Assembly (NCBI GenBank): GCA_009823505.1
Contig: VZQC01013302.1
Coordinates: forward strand, 4,996,326 to 5,060,325
Source of the DNA: Rhizomys pruinosus
Lineage: Eukaryota > Chordata > Mammalia > Rodentia > Spalacidae
Direction: 5' to 3'
DNA length: 64,000 nt
Shown: in pieces, positions 34,690-45,658 of the stretch
Layout of the letters: each line of letters starts with the position of its first letter
How positions within the stretch are numbered: position 1 is the stretch's first letter
Position numbers and translations under genes: made by a program
The notes under the pieces: model-generated
The model's input: the letters and a program-made list of their open reading frames with translations, nothing else
Told to the model about the DNA's origin: nothing
The model's database searches: none

Positions 34690-35600
34690 AAATTTAATTA
34701 TAAAATAAATTCAGAGTGTTTGACTCTGGGGTAGGAGGACATGAGTTTGATTATTAGAATCCATGTCAAAAACTTGGTTGTATAATTAGACATCTATTTA
34801 TTACCCAGAAGATACGAGTGCAACTGCTGGGCTACTCATTGTTGTGTTAAGTAGCCTTTAAAACTGGGAAGGACCAATGATTGGTTTTCTCTTGGCATTT
34901 TGCATAGTACCCTGGGGTATCACAAGAACTTCTGTTCAGGAAGGTGGTTTCCAGGTCAGTCCCAACTCCATTGTTCGAATTCTTGTGTTTGAATGATATA
35001 CTGTCTTCAGTAATAGAATCTGGGGGTGACCAAGGGTTATGTTAACAACATTTGTTATTTTGGGAATCTAGTAGACTACTCTGAACATACAACTTGAAGG
35101 AAAGTTTCTCCTATCTGGCACAGTTTCTTTTTTAAATAATTTTATTTTATTTTAATTTATATTTTATTTTTATTAAATTTCTTTTATTGCATATTTGTAC
35201 ATTTCATACAATTTCTCCCATTCAATTTTAGGGGCCCTCGTACTCCCAACCCTCCATCAGAACTAATGTATTACACCATCCATTCAAGCATAATATATTA
35301 CATCATCCATTAGAGCATTTTCTTATGTACTCATGTTCATATATTTTATGAATATTTTTCAGTAGGTTTTTGAGTAAATACATTTCCTTCTGTCTGGTGA
35401 CATCACCTAATATGTATTTCTTGATGTCTAGCCTCTCCCATGCCTCCCGAGCTAATGTACCCCAAGTATCCCCATTTTCCTTGATAATGCCTTTCTCATA
35501 TTAATCCTCCATGATTTCTTTTTTACCGTTCCGTACTCCCTTCTCATTTGAATAAAGTCATTTTTTCCCATTTACCTCTCCTTCTCTCAGGCTCTTTTTT
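34690..35600 (-). mobile_element. L1/Lx 3' UTR fragments
   Basis: Antisense Lx blocks: CTTGGCATTTTGCATAGTAC, GGTTTCCAGGTCAGTCCCAA, TACTGTCTTCAGTAATAGAA and TTTCTCCTATCTGGCACAGT, then after 35150 a T-rich start and the pyrimidine-rich CCCTCGTACTCCCAACCCTC region of another 3' end. Confidence 0.6.
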
Positions 35601-35737
35601 TTTCTCTTTTTTCCCCTTTACTTCCTTGGGGGTAACTCATGGGTGGCACTGTAAACATAGCCAAATACACATTACTGAAGAAGTCATAAATTCTAGGGAA
35701 AATTCCTGTCTCTAATGTATCTCTAGACAAATGAAAT

Positions 35738-35887
35738 TTCTTTTTTTGGTCTTTTTTTTTTTTTTTTAATAAAGGGTCTCCCTCTAGCCTCATATGTAGA
35801 CCACTATTGTCCCTGAACTCGAAGAGATCTGGCTGCCTCTACCTCCGGAGTACTGGGATTAAAGGCATATGCCAACACGCCTGGCGT
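35738..35887 (-). mobile_element. B1 SINE with TSD
   Basis: Antisense B1 with a T-rich start. It is flanked by GACAAATGAAAT at 35726-35737 and 35888-35899, a perfect 12-bp duplication that splits the Lx block TCTCTAGACAAATGAAATTT. Confidence 0.93.
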
Positions 35888-36334
35888 GACAAATGAAATA
35901 ACATAATTCATGCCAAATATAGTCCTTATACTTACAGACAACTATACCATACAAACACTAATCAAAGAAGCATCTCTTTGCATCATACGGAGGCTATTAC
36001 AGATTTCCCCAATTGGTGACACAGAAACAAGATAATATTGATGCATCTCTTACCTCTTACCAACAAAGTTCCTTCATGCAACAGAGAGCAATGAATACAA
36101 AAGTCCACAAATGGCCAAAGCATAGACAATAAGAATCTGCAGTGTTTGTCCCTGGATAGGACCACTATATTAAAGCCCACCGGCTCCTGGCTCAGAGAGC
36201 CTTGGGAAAAAGGCAGCAGCAAGATTGTGAGAGCCAAAGTGGGTCCATGAACATAAGGAAACAGATTTTCTGGCCTCTGATAACTTGTTCATATGAACTT
36301 GCAGCAGCTATGATGACAGAGAGCACAAGACCCA

Positions 36335-36596
36335 GGCTGGAGAGATGGTCTAGCTGTTAAGAGCGCTGACCGCTCTTGCAGAGGACCCGGGTTTGATCCC
36401 CAGCACCCACATGGCGGCCGAGAACCGTCTGAAACTCCAATTCCAGAAGAACTCCAGTTCCGGGGGAATCCGACCCCCTCTTCTGACCTCCGCAGCATTG
36501 CACGACACGGGTGCACGGACTTGCATGCAGACAGTATATTCATGCACATACAGAAATAATGAAATTAAATAAAGAAAAAAAAAAAAAAAAAAAAAA
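36335..36596 (+). mobile_element. B2 SINE, near consensus, with internal duplication
   Basis: GGCTGGAGAGATGGTCTAGC, GACCGCTCTTGCAGAGGACC, the AACTCCAATTCCAGAAG / AACTCCAGTTCCGGGGG pair, and a long pure A-tail of 22. The long A-tail and low divergence indicate a young copy. Confidence 0.95.
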
Positions 36597-36955
36597 CAGC
36601 CTAGAATTCAGGATATGGGCAGCAAGCAATCCCCAACCTTTGCCAAGGAACTATCAGTGAATTATTACTGTTTGATGAGGAAACATTGCTTTTTTTGAGT
36701 GTGTGACTCTATAATAGGCTGACTAGAACCACACTGGATGAACTTGCACTGAGGGACATCTGTATACCCTAACTTGATGTGATAGACCTTAACATTTATG
36801 ACAGAATACGTGTACTGGACCTTAACATTTATGACAGAATACATGAAATCTTGTACGGTAAGCTATGAAGGAGGTAAAGGTGAAGGAAATGGTCAAAATA
36901 TTAAAATTTACTGTATGTAATGTACAAAAACTCAATGAATTATACATAAAAGTTG

Positions 36956-37137
36956 GATGTGTTGGTTCACTCATGTAGATTCAGAGTTGAGGATATGGAA
37001 ATGGTAGACCTCTTGGGGTTCCTGCAAGCGCACCCAAATTAGCAATCCCCATTTTCCAAAGAATGACCATGTCTAAGGAAAAGACTAAGGTAAGACTGGC
37101 AAGACCTTGAGTCTGATCTTAAGAAAACAGTGTGGTG
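36956..37137. other. Unassigned spacer
   Basis: It starts with a weak B1-like block (GTTGGATGTGTTGGTTCACT). Otherwise nothing. Confidence 0.3.
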
Positions 37138-37224
37138 AGCCGGGTGTGGTGGCTCACACCTTTGATCCTCAGGCTTCTGCAAGAGCAACCAGTGCTCTTA
37201 ACAGCTAAGCCACATCTCCAGCCC
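37138..37224. mobile_element. B1 head fused to an inverted B2 head
   Basis: 37138-37172 is the first 35 or so nt of B1 in sense (GCCGGGTGTGGTGGCTCACA). It abuts at 37173 the antisense tRNA-derived B2 head (CTTCTGCAAGAGCAACCAGT to ATCTCCAGCCCC). Each SINE is missing the rest. Confidence 0.75.
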
Positions 37225-37560
37225 CCAAGCCCAAATTTTTAATTTGTTTGTCTTGATAGTCAGGTTTAGAAATATCTGTTAAATATTTCTTCGAATTGTA
37301 TAATTTCCTTTTCATTTATTCAATTATGATGTCTCTTTCTGTGCAGAAGATTTTTTGTTTGTTTGTTTCATATGGTCCATTTGGCCATATTTGTTAAGAC
37401 CTTCAGTACCATGGTCCTATTCAGAAAGTCCTTTCCATTGCAAATAAGTTTGGACATCTTTTCTTCTTTCTACTCTACAAAATTTGGGGTGTTTATTCTT
37501 GATCCATTTGTAGCTGAGCTTTTAGCAGGGTAAGAGATAAGGGTATAATTAAGTTATTTT

Positions 37561-37775
37561 TTAGTTTTGTTTTATTTTTATGTTTTATTGATATTTCGTG
37601 TATTTCAGACATCACTTTTCAGTTCAGTTTAGGCATATTCCCTTTTTCCTTCCCCCTACCCCACCCTAGATCATGCATTCTGCCATAACCGTCCTGCATT
37701 TTTCTCTCAGTCTTTTTTATGATTAGGAATTAATATTTTCCTCCATTAACTTTATATTATTCTAAAATATGTCTC
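37561..37775 (-). mobile_element. L1 3' UTR end inserted in L1 ORF2
   Basis: CATCACTTTTCAGTTCAGTT, then CCCTACCCCACCCTAGATCA and GCATTCTGCCATAACCGTCC, is the antisense form of the local L1 3' terminus, here 5'-truncated inside an older L1. Confidence 0.75.
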
Positions 37776-37897
37776 CCTTTAGTCCCAGCTGGCCTGGAGC
37801 TCACTCTGTAGACCAGGCTGGCCTTGAACTCACAGAGATCTGCCTGCCTCTGCCTTCCGAGTGCTGGGATTAAAAGCACGAACCACCATGCCCAGCA
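37776..37897 (-). mobile_element. B1 SINE
   Basis: Antisense: GTAGACCAGGCTGGCCTTGA, CTGCCTCTGCCTTCCGAGTG, GCTGGGATTAAAAGCACGAA. It lacks the poly(T) start. Confidence 0.92.
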
Positions 37898-37898
37898 C

Positions 37899-38000
37899 TA
37901 TGGATGACTTTTAGCTGCCATGTGGGTGCTGGGAATGGAACCCAGGTCCTCTGCAAAAGCAGTCAGTGTTCTTAACTGCTGAGCCATCTCTCCAGTCTCA
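37899..38000 (-). mobile_element. B2 SINE fragment
   Basis: CATGTGGGTGCTGGGAATGG to GAGCCATCTCTCCAG, head half only, placed immediately after the B1. Confidence 0.85.
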
Positions 38001-38892
38001 TAATTCAGTTCTTCTACATATAAATATCCATTTTGACCAGTAGCATTTTCTGAAAATGATGCCTTTGTACAATGTGTATTTTTAGTAAATTTCAGTGGGC
38101 TGTGGGATTGAGGGTTTATATGTCTATGTGTGGGACCTCAATTCAATTCCACTAATTCTTTCTGCAGTGTTTTTATTGTTGCACTTTTTCTGTGCTGTCA
38201 TATTAATTTTTTTCTAATTTCTTTTCAGAATACTACTGGCAGTTTTCTGAGGATTTTGTCGAATTTATAGTTTAGTTTCATTGAATGCCTATTTTCACAG
38301 TATTAATTCTAGCAGTTCTTAAGGTCATTTTGTCTTCTGGTATCTTCTCTTTTCAATGTTAAATTTGCATTTAAAAGTCTTTCACTTTCTGGTTTGTATT
38401 TACTCTAAGATTTTTTCTAGGCTCTTATGATGTGGTTTGTTTTCCTGGTTTATTTCTTGATATGTTTTCCGTTTGGCATATAAGAAGTTGTACGTCTGTG
38501 TGTTGAATTTTTTATCCTGCTACTAAGGATAATGTGTTTATATGCTATAGGAGTTTTCTAATGGAATCTTTATTGGCTTTATATATACTGCTTTATCATC
38601 TGGAAATAAGAATATTTTGACTTCTTCCTTTCCAGTTTACATCACTTTGTTGTACACCTCTATCTAAGACTTCAAGCACTGTGTTGAACAGTACCCTGGA
38701 GACTGGGTATCTTTTTCTTGTTCCAGATTTTACTGGAAATACATCCTGCTTTTTTGCATTAGCATAATATTTGTCATGGGTGTGTGATATATTGCCTCTT
38801 TTATGTTGTGACATATCAACTGTGTCTGGAGATTCTTCCAGACTTTTGTCATGAAAGTATGTTCAATTTGGTCAAAAATTTTTTCTGCATCT

Positions 38893-39262
38893 GTATTAGT
38901 CAATTTTCTGTTGCTGAGATAAAAACCACCATGACTAAGGGAACTTATAAAAGGAAGAGTTTATTTGAATTTACGATTGATGGTTCCAAGGGGTTAGAGT
39001 CCATCATGGTGGGGAGGCATGGTGGCAGGAGCTGGATCAGAAAGCTGAGGCTCACAACTTCCAGTGAATACATACAGGAGGAAGAGACAGAGCAACTGTA
39101 GACCGGCAATGTTTGTTGAAATCTCTCAGCCCGCCCCCAATGACATACTTCCTCCAGCATGGCCACACCTTTGAAGAACTTCCCACACCGTCCCACCAAC
39201 TAAGGGCAAAATGTCTGAATACTTGAAGCCTATGGGGGGACATTCTCATTCAAATGAGATGA
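38893..39262 (-). mobile_element. Rodent interspersed repeat inserted in L1 ORF2
   Basis: It begins with TTTTCTGTTGCTGAGATAAA and ACCACCATGACTAAGG, has CATCATGGTGGGGAGGCATG and CCGCCCCCAATGACATACTT inside, and ends GGGGACATTCTCATTCAAA. It cleanly interrupts the L1 sentence between TTTTCTGCATCTG and AGATGATCATG. I think it belongs to a URR1/MaLR-like family but am not sure which. Confidence 0.6.
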
Positions 39263-39419
39263 TCATGTGCTTTGTGTACATGAGTCTAATCATGTGGTGG
39301 AACACATTTATTGATTTATTTATGTTGAACCACCCCAGAATATCTGGAATGGAGCTGACTTAATTGTGGTGGTTGATTTTTTGATCTCCTCTCAATTTCA
39401 GGTTTCAATATTTTAAATA

Positions 39420-39622
39420 ATTTTATGTTGTGATTGTATCGCCTGAGTGTGTGTAAGGTCATCCATCTCCTGCAATGCCTGCAGTGTCAGAAGAGGGAAT
39501 GGATTCCCGAGAAACTGGAGTTATAGATGGATGTTAACCTCCATGTGGGTGCTGGGAATCAAACCCGGGTCCTCTGCAAGAGCAGTTGGTGCTCTTACCT
39601 TCTGAGCCATCTCTCCAGCCCT
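39420..39622 (-). mobile_element. B2-type SINE
   Basis: Antisense: GAGAAACTGGAGTTATAGAT, CCATGTGGGTGCTGGGAATC, GAGCCATCTCTCCAGCCC. Single (unduplicated) middle unit. Confidence 0.9.
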
Positions 39623-39674
39623 GATAATCAGTATGTTTGGGCATTTTAGTGTCCCAGAGTTCTTGTAGGTTCTT

Positions 39675-40335
39675 TTCTATTTAACATTTTTATTGAGCAT
39701 TTTTACATTTCATACAATGATAACTAATCAAATTTAGCCCTCCATACTCCCACCCCCCCATCAAAACCCATGCATTTCACCATCAAATCCAGTCAAGGTT
39801 TTTAAACCGGATGTCCTTCTGTGAAAATTTATTGACTGGGGTCTAGTCAGCACATCTAGAAATCCTAAATAAGGCTTAATTTCCCTCACCCTGAAGTAAT
39901 CAGCCTCCAGTAGTCTTCAGTCCAGGGCTGGCCCATCACCCATTTCTTTTGCTCCACTATGGGTTCTTGTCTGATTTGGCATGGGTCCCATGCATGGTGC
40001 CAAAATAGCCAAAAGTTCACATGTCCAAGTTTCCAGTAGTCTGAAAGAGTCTGCTTCCCCTATGTTCATGCACCAGCCCAGGCTCTTATAATCTTTGTAC
40101 CCCCACTTCAGCAGTGATCCCTGATCCATGAATGGTTGAGTTTAATATAGGAGTCTTATTCAGGAACCCAAGCTCCTGAGGCTCCCATTCTTTGAAATTT
40201 AGCCAGTTGTGGCCTTCTATATGCATGTACTCTATTGTATAGGGATACTTGAGTGATGAGAGTTTCGGGATGTACTCATTTTCTCTCTGCCCCTCATTTC
40301 ACTATGTTCTGTGTTATTTGTAGTGTTACAAATTG
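39675..40335 (-). mobile_element. L1/Lx 3' UTR
   Basis: T-rich start, then CATACTCCCACCCCCCCATC, GGTCTAGTCAGCACATCTAG, CATGCACCAGCCCAGGCTCT and GTGATCCCTGATCCATGAAT. The order suits an antisense rodent L1 3' UTR separate from the ORF2 at 37-39 kb. Confidence 0.6.
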
Positions 40336-40800
40336 AGACATGTCTTCAAGACTGGGCATCATTGCATCATTCACATGTATATTTTTATCTCTTTTTTGTG
40401 TTTAACATTTTCATTGACTGAGAAACACCTTTCTCTATTTCTCAAGAGTTCATTTTCCCTCTTTCACTTCATCTATTCTACAGATAATGATTCCCATTTA
40501 GTCATTTTCCTTTTGTTGCTGTTGTTATTGTTTAGTTTTGTGGGTTTTCTGACAGTGGATTTTTAGTTTCGGCTTTTACTTAAGTTTTTCTATATATTTT
40601 CTAGCTCCTTATTAAACTCTCTTTTCATATCTTGAAAAGCTAAATTTGATTCAGCTCTGTTTTCATGCTCTTTATTATGTCACTTTTTCATATCCTCTAA
40701 CCCACTGCTATCAACTTCACTGTTCTAGTTTTTAAATCCTGAGTCAAAACATATGGCTGAATGAAATGACAAAGACAATTCCGGGGGGAAAAAAACGGAT
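40336..40800 (-). mobile_element. Possible L1 ORF1/5' region remnant
   Basis: T-rich sequence with TTCATATCTTGAAAAGC, TTCATGCTCTTTATTATGTC and TTTTCATATCCTC resembles the antisense of the coiled-coil ORF1 region. Weak. Confidence 0.3.
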
Positions 40801-40802
40801 GT

Positions 40803-40949
40803 GGGATGTGGTGGCCCACACCTTTAATCCCAGCACATGTAAGGGAGAGGCAGGCAGATCTCTGTGAGTTCAAGGTCTGCCTGGTGTACATAGGGAGTTC
40901 CAGGACAGCCGGAGCTACAAGGAGACTCTGTCTCAAAAACACCAAAAAA

Positions 40950-40958
<9 letters not shown>
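40803..40958 (+). mobile_element. B1 SINE
   Basis: GGGATGTGGTGGCCCACACC, GTGAGTTCAAGGTCTGCCTG, GGAGACTCTGTCTCAAAAAC and an A-tail of 15 that runs into a GA repeat. Confidence 0.94.
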
Positions 40959-40980
<22 letters not shown>

Positions 40981-40996
40981 TAGAGAGAGAGAGAGA
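40959..40996. repeat. (GA)n microsatellite
   Basis: GA dinucleotides with one TA break, grown from the B1 A-tail. Confidence 0.95.
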
Positions 40997-41009
40997 AATT
41001 TTATTCATG

Positions 41010-41290
41010 AAAGAGTTAGAAATATTGCTGAGATAAAGATGGAACTGAAAAAACTAAATAAGCCAAGTAGAGATGACAGCAGAAAACCTCACCAGCAGAA
41101 ATAATCAAATGGAAAAATGTTTATCAAGACTAGAAGTTTATGTTGGAGAACTGGATAGCTCAAGCAAACAATATGAAGAAAAGAAGGAATTGAATATGCA
41201 GGAAATGTATGACACCTTGGAAAGATCAAATCTACTCATCACAGGCATAGATGTCAAAAAGGAAATTTTCTTCCAAGGAGCCAGCTAGCC
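41010..41290 (+). mobile_element. L1 ORF1 fragment
   Basis: In sense, the frame at 41073-41288 reads as the ORF1 coiled coil and linker: LTSRNNQMEKCLSRLE, ELDSSSKQYEEKKE, MQEMYDTLERSNLLITGID. The ERSN-L-I-GI string is diagnostic of the RNA-binding domain entrance of L1 ORF1p. The frame ends at a stop at 41286. Confidence 0.85.
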
Positions 41291-41460
41291 CCCTAATTCC
41301 TGGGCCTGAAGCTGTTGCTGGCAACAAGAGCATCACAAAGAAAAAGAGAAAGTTCCAGAAAACACCTCAGGAAGATGAGAACAGACTTTTGGGTGGAGAG
41401 GCATGCCCACAACAGATACCTTCCCAACTCCATGATTAACCCTAATAAAAATCACCAAAA
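41291..41460 (+). other. Lys-rich frame fragment next to L1 ORF1
   Basis: 41251-41439 is open in another frame and reads ASPLIPGPEAVAGNKS, KKKRKFQKTPQEDE and NRLLGGEACPQQIP before a stop, followed by AATAAAAATC and an A-rich tail (41443-41485). The basic patch followed by a poly(A)-like end suggests a piece of a retroposed nuclear or nucleolar protein mRNA. I cannot name it, and an ORF1 frameshift product is the alternative for the first codons only. Confidence 0.3.
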
Positions 41461-41952
41461 ATAAATAAATTAATTAAAAAAAAAGAATTTCAGGTCAACA
41501 TCCTTGAACAGTAAAGAAGAAGCTGTTTAGTTGTTGGAGATCATATGTTTCCTAAAATATACAATATCACTAGAAATCAAGATACATGCTACAGATACCA
41601 TAGTAAAAGCTTATAAGACACAGATTATAGGAATGAAATTTACAATGACATTTATAGTATAGGTATAATCTGGACCAATGACATTTACATAAATTTCAAC
41701 AAAAAGGTACTGTTTAAATATAAATAATCTTACTGATTCATTTCTTCCTTTTGTGATCTCTGCATATGATCTTAATCCCTCAGTATCTTCCTCACCCTCC
41801 AACCAAGATAGTGTAAAATACAGTGTGAACATATGTATGCATGCTCACATATCAAAGCTCTTAAAACAGAGTACCTTTTTTATTGGAAATAACCAGATAA
41901 ATCTATTTGTGCTGTGTGACATTCTAAACCTTGCATCAAAACCCATGGCTCT
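41461..41952. other. AT-rich intergenic DNA
   Basis: Nothing recognised. Confidence 0.4.
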
Positions 41953-42103
41953 TGCTGGGCGTGGTGGTGCAAGCCTTAAATCTCAGTACTCAGGAGGCAG
42001 AGACAGGCAGATCTCTATGAGTTCAAGGCCATCCTGGTCTACAAAGTGAGCTCCAGGCTAGCTGGAACTAAAAGGAGACCCTGTCTCAAAAAGACAAAAA
42101 AAA
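41953..42103 (+). mobile_element. B1 SINE
   Basis: GCTGGGCGTGGTGGTGCAAG, GGAGGCAGAGACAGGCAGAT, GGAGACCCTGTCTCAAAAAG. Confidence 0.94.
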
Positions 42104-42329
42104 TTCATTCTCTGTAAATTAAGGTTGTATACTGACTTTTAATTCCTCATTTGATTCTGCATAGAATGTTTCAGTAAATCACAGCTGAACTCTAGCTCGG
42201 GAGTACAGTGCAAGACATATAAAAAAGAAAGTGGCCTCAGCAGTTAAGTCCACTCTTGGTCTTAAAACAAATTCAAAGCGTAAGGCTGTTTCTTTAGGGG
42301 TAAACATAGTGTGTATTAAAACCAAAATA

Positions 42330-42470
42330 GACAAATAAAATAATAGCTAATTTTGGAGGACATGAAATACAGTTGTTATGGGGAGGTGACAGAGAGGGTA
42401 ATGGGGTCTGAATGTAGTCAAAGTACATTGGATGAAATTCTAGAATCAATGAAAATTTTTACATAAAGAA
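42330..42470 (+). mobile_element. L1/Lx 3' terminus
   Basis: GGAGGACATGAAATACAGTT, GGTAATGGGGTCTGAATGTA, GATGAAATTCTAGAATCAAT. Confidence 0.6.
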
Positions 42471-43479
42471 AGGCTGCAACTGATAAGTGTTAGATTCAAC
42501 TATACATGAAATGTCATTTTTTTCTGGAATCAACTATTAGCAATTTAATATGAATTCAAGTAAAAAATATTTCAAATTTTGTTAATAAAACTTACATCTA
42601 ATGTATTGACATTTGAAGATATGTATACATGTAAATAATATTTATTCATATATGTATATATGTATATANAAAAAATAAATAAGTAAATTATCCATAGACC
42701 AATGTTAGGTATGAATTTTTTGGCTTTCCAGTCAAAAGAAACATTCCCATGGCCTAACTGGTCTTTGTTAACATAAGTGTCAGGAATATTTGTAGCTCTT
42801 CCATTCTACTGCCTCCTCATAAATAAGAGCTCCAGACAATTTCAAAATGAAGATAAAAATGTGGCTAAGGTTGCAACAAAAATTCTAGTGACATGTAGAT
42901 AGAGCACTAACTGTGTTTGCTAGGCTACAGTTTCTTTACTTTTAGCCTAGACTGTCCTTGATTCTTCTAAGAAAAAATATAGTTGAAAGCATGAGTATAT
43001 TTTAAAAATCTAGAATAATTTGCTTCAAAAAAATTCATGTATATTTTACAAAATGATGCCATTCATCGCAACAGTTTCATTCAAGTATATCACATACTTT
43101 GATCATAGCCACCATTGTAATGGTTTTCCACTACTATTCTCTTTCATAGTACTGCTTCTACCTTAATATCATACATGCACATAGAGTATGTATATGTATA
43201 TATAAATATATATGAAATTCAGTTTAATTTATGCATACTCAAATCTGTAAAGTCTCCTATAGTCTGGAAAGTAATTATATTCAGTCTCTCATCTTTGAGT
43301 TATCTTTTATTGTGTGAGGAGGAAAACAGTGATAATTTTAATCACATTTGTAATGGCTATCAAAACTTTGTTTTACAGAAACTTTAAATTTTGTATCTTT
43401 ATAAAAATGATGAAAAGAATGGATAACACATGATTCACTAAGTGAAGGCAATGTGTTCCAGTAATTAAACCTCTAGATA
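42471..43479. other. AT-rich intergenic DNA with an N
   Basis: A short TA-rich patch (42640-42670) contains an N at 42669. No gene or repeat family is recognised elsewhere. Confidence 0.4.
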
Positions 43480-43635
43480 TAAAAAATTTTGAGAAGACTG
43501 AGAAAAATATGAAGGACATGTATGGCAAAATGCATGAACTTGGGTGGGGTGAGGGGGGCATGTAAAAGGGAATGAGTCTAATTGGACTGAGAAATGTTTT
43601 ATGAACTGCACAAAACAAATAAAAAACATTGAAAA
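43480..43635 (+). mobile_element. L1 3' terminus
   Basis: AAGACTGAGAAAAATATGAA, GGCAAAATGCATGAACTTGG, a G-rich tract and CACAAAACAAATAAAAAACA; same end as at 24.7 kb. Confidence 0.75.
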
Positions 43636-44306
43636 GAGTGATAATTTTAAAGATTGACTTTTGGATTTTTAATTTTTTCTGTGATATAAAACTCTTATTT
43701 CAAAATAAAGAATCTGTTAGAAGCATGATATCAATATTTCCAAATATGCTTAGTGAAATATAAGGGCAAATAAATATACCGTGAGCCATATGATATTAAA
43801 AATTTTAACAGAGGTTTAGTATCAACCTGAGTAAATTTCTGGTTGAAATGAATCTTATAACAGTAAGTTGCAACATTTTATGAATTCCTAGGTACTCTTC
43901 CTATATTCTTCACCAAATTTGCTAGTTTTCTTCTATGGCACAAATTTATAGGCTTCAATCATTCTCAAATCCTTTCTTCTCAGTTCTTTTCATTAATCCG
44001 ATTCACTAATGTTAATTTATAAATGTCCCTCAAATCAGTGTTTACTTTTTCCTCCAAACGTTCATTTTGTGCTTCACAGTGCTATTGAATTTAATAATAA
44101 TTCCAATAAATTTTAAAATCTAATCTGAATTTGTAAATCTGAAAATATTGCTTCTTTATAAACTTATAGAAGTAAATTAAACATAGATTCTCTAGTAGAG
44201 TGTAAGACAAACATTAGTAAAGTCTCTGAGCTCTGATTCTAGCTCAATGTCCTCTCATTATAACTGAAAATAGTTCTCCACATCTCTAGGCAATCAAACC
44301 ACTTTC
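43636..44306. other. AT-rich intergenic DNA
   Basis: Nothing recognised. Confidence 0.4.
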
Positions 44307-44323
44307 AAAAACGTACCTGTTTC

Positions 44324-44572
44324 TGGGGCTGGAGAGATGGCCTAGCGGTTAAGAGCACCGACTGCTCTTGCAGAGGACCCGGGTTTGATCCCCACACCCA
44401 CATGGCGGCTGAGAACCGTCTGTAACTCCAATTCCAGGAGAACTCCAGTTCCACGGGAATCCGACCCCCTCTTCTGACCTCCGCGGCATTGCACCACACG
44501 GGTGCACAGACCTGCATGCAGACAGTACATTCATACACATAAAATAAATAATTAATTAAAAAACAAACAAAC
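44324..44572 (+). mobile_element. B2 SINE with internal duplication and TSD
   Basis: GGGGCTGGAGAGATGGCCTA head, AACTCCAATTCCAGGAG / AACTCCAGTTCCACGGG pair, A-rich tail. The flanking duplication AAAAACGTACCTGTTT (44307-44322) versus AAAAACATACGTGTTC (44573-44588) has a few differences. Confidence 0.93.
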
Positions 44573-44588
44573 AAAAACATACGTGTTC

Positions 44589-45644
44589 CTTATTTAATGT
44601 TTTTATGCACTTCTATGTACTATAGTTGAACAAAATGAGATATACAAAGAGATAATTTCTGAAGTTATACTTCATTTTCATTTTAATCATTATATTATAT
44701 AATGAAAGTTAATACTTAAAATTTTAGAGCTTAATTAAAATGTACTAAATATTGAAAAAAATATTCATTTTCTTTCATGGTATTCTATTTGACAAATACT
44801 AGCAAATACTGTCTGTCTTACCTATACTTGAGGAAGGTCTAAGCCTGCAATTACTTGAAGAAGACTGAAGTGATATTTCATTTGCCATGAGTTTCTCAGT
44901 AAAATGTGGGGCCCTCAAATAGGTGTTTTGTTGTATATTAGCTGAACCCAGGCTACAAAACATATTTTCTCAAATAAATACAAGGTATACCTAAGTTATT
45001 GGTAGTAGAAACTAATCTATTATATGAAAGTATGTAGGAAATATATAGATTGGCAAATAATTTAATTTTTCTTGGGGAATATTGTCAGCCAATATTATGC
45101 TCATGAAAATATGCATAAATAATTTTGATACTGAATGAAACAAAACCGTTTAACAAGGGAAACTAAGAGAAAATTTAATCATCCATTATAAATATTGAAG
45201 TTTAAGTGCATTATTGTTGAATTGATGCAAAGGCAATCATGGAATTGTTCATGAAAATAATGGAAATTTACACCATCTTCATAGCACCATGAGAACAATG
45301 CAAACTTGACTTTCAAACAGCTTCCATGGTTTTGTATCCTGGTTTTTTAGTGTGAAGAATCTTTGCAATAGTAGAGTAAATGTTTATTTGTATTAATAGT
45401 GTCAATTTTTTAGGTCAAGGAAGGTAATAAATATCAAGGAAAATATATGTCCTTGTAATCTGAGAGCAGAAAATTTGAATATTCCTAATATAGCTGTTTC
45501 AAGGTGTATTTGATTTTAGCTATATGAAAATACTTTGTATGTTTATTTGTAAACAAGTGTTCACAATCACCAGTTGCTATGTAATAAAATGAGATAAACC
45601 TTCTTGGACAATTATTATCAAAAATTGATAACACTGGAAATTTT
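44589..45644. other. AT-rich intergenic DNA
   Basis: Nothing recognised. Confidence 0.4.
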
Positions 45645-45658
45645 TATATGTTTCTCTT

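Larger units (their letters stand above)
35605..36955 (+). mobile_element. L1/Lx 3' UTR split by a B1 and a B2
   Basis: Collinear with 12690-13675 (GGCACTGTAAACATAGCCAA, TCTCTAGACAAATGAAATTT, CAAAGTTCCTTCATGCAACA, AGATTGTGAGAGCC). It ends with GACCTTAACATTTATGACAG, present twice in a 33-bp tandem duplication (36785-36842). Confidence 0.65.
37240..39419 (-). mobile_element. L1 ORF2 fragment with nested insertions
   Basis: Antisense ORF2 landmarks: TCTGTGCAGAAG, AGAAAGTCCTTTCCATTGC, TTCTTGATCCATTTGTAGCT, TCTGGAAATAAGAATATTTT, TTCTTGTTCCAGATTTTAC, TTTTCTGCATCTG, and, after an insertion, AGATGATCATGTGC and TATGTTGAACCACCCCAGAA. Interruptions are an L1 3' end (37561-37775), a B1 and a B2 (to 38000), and an unrelated repeat (38893-39262). 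Confidence 0.85.
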
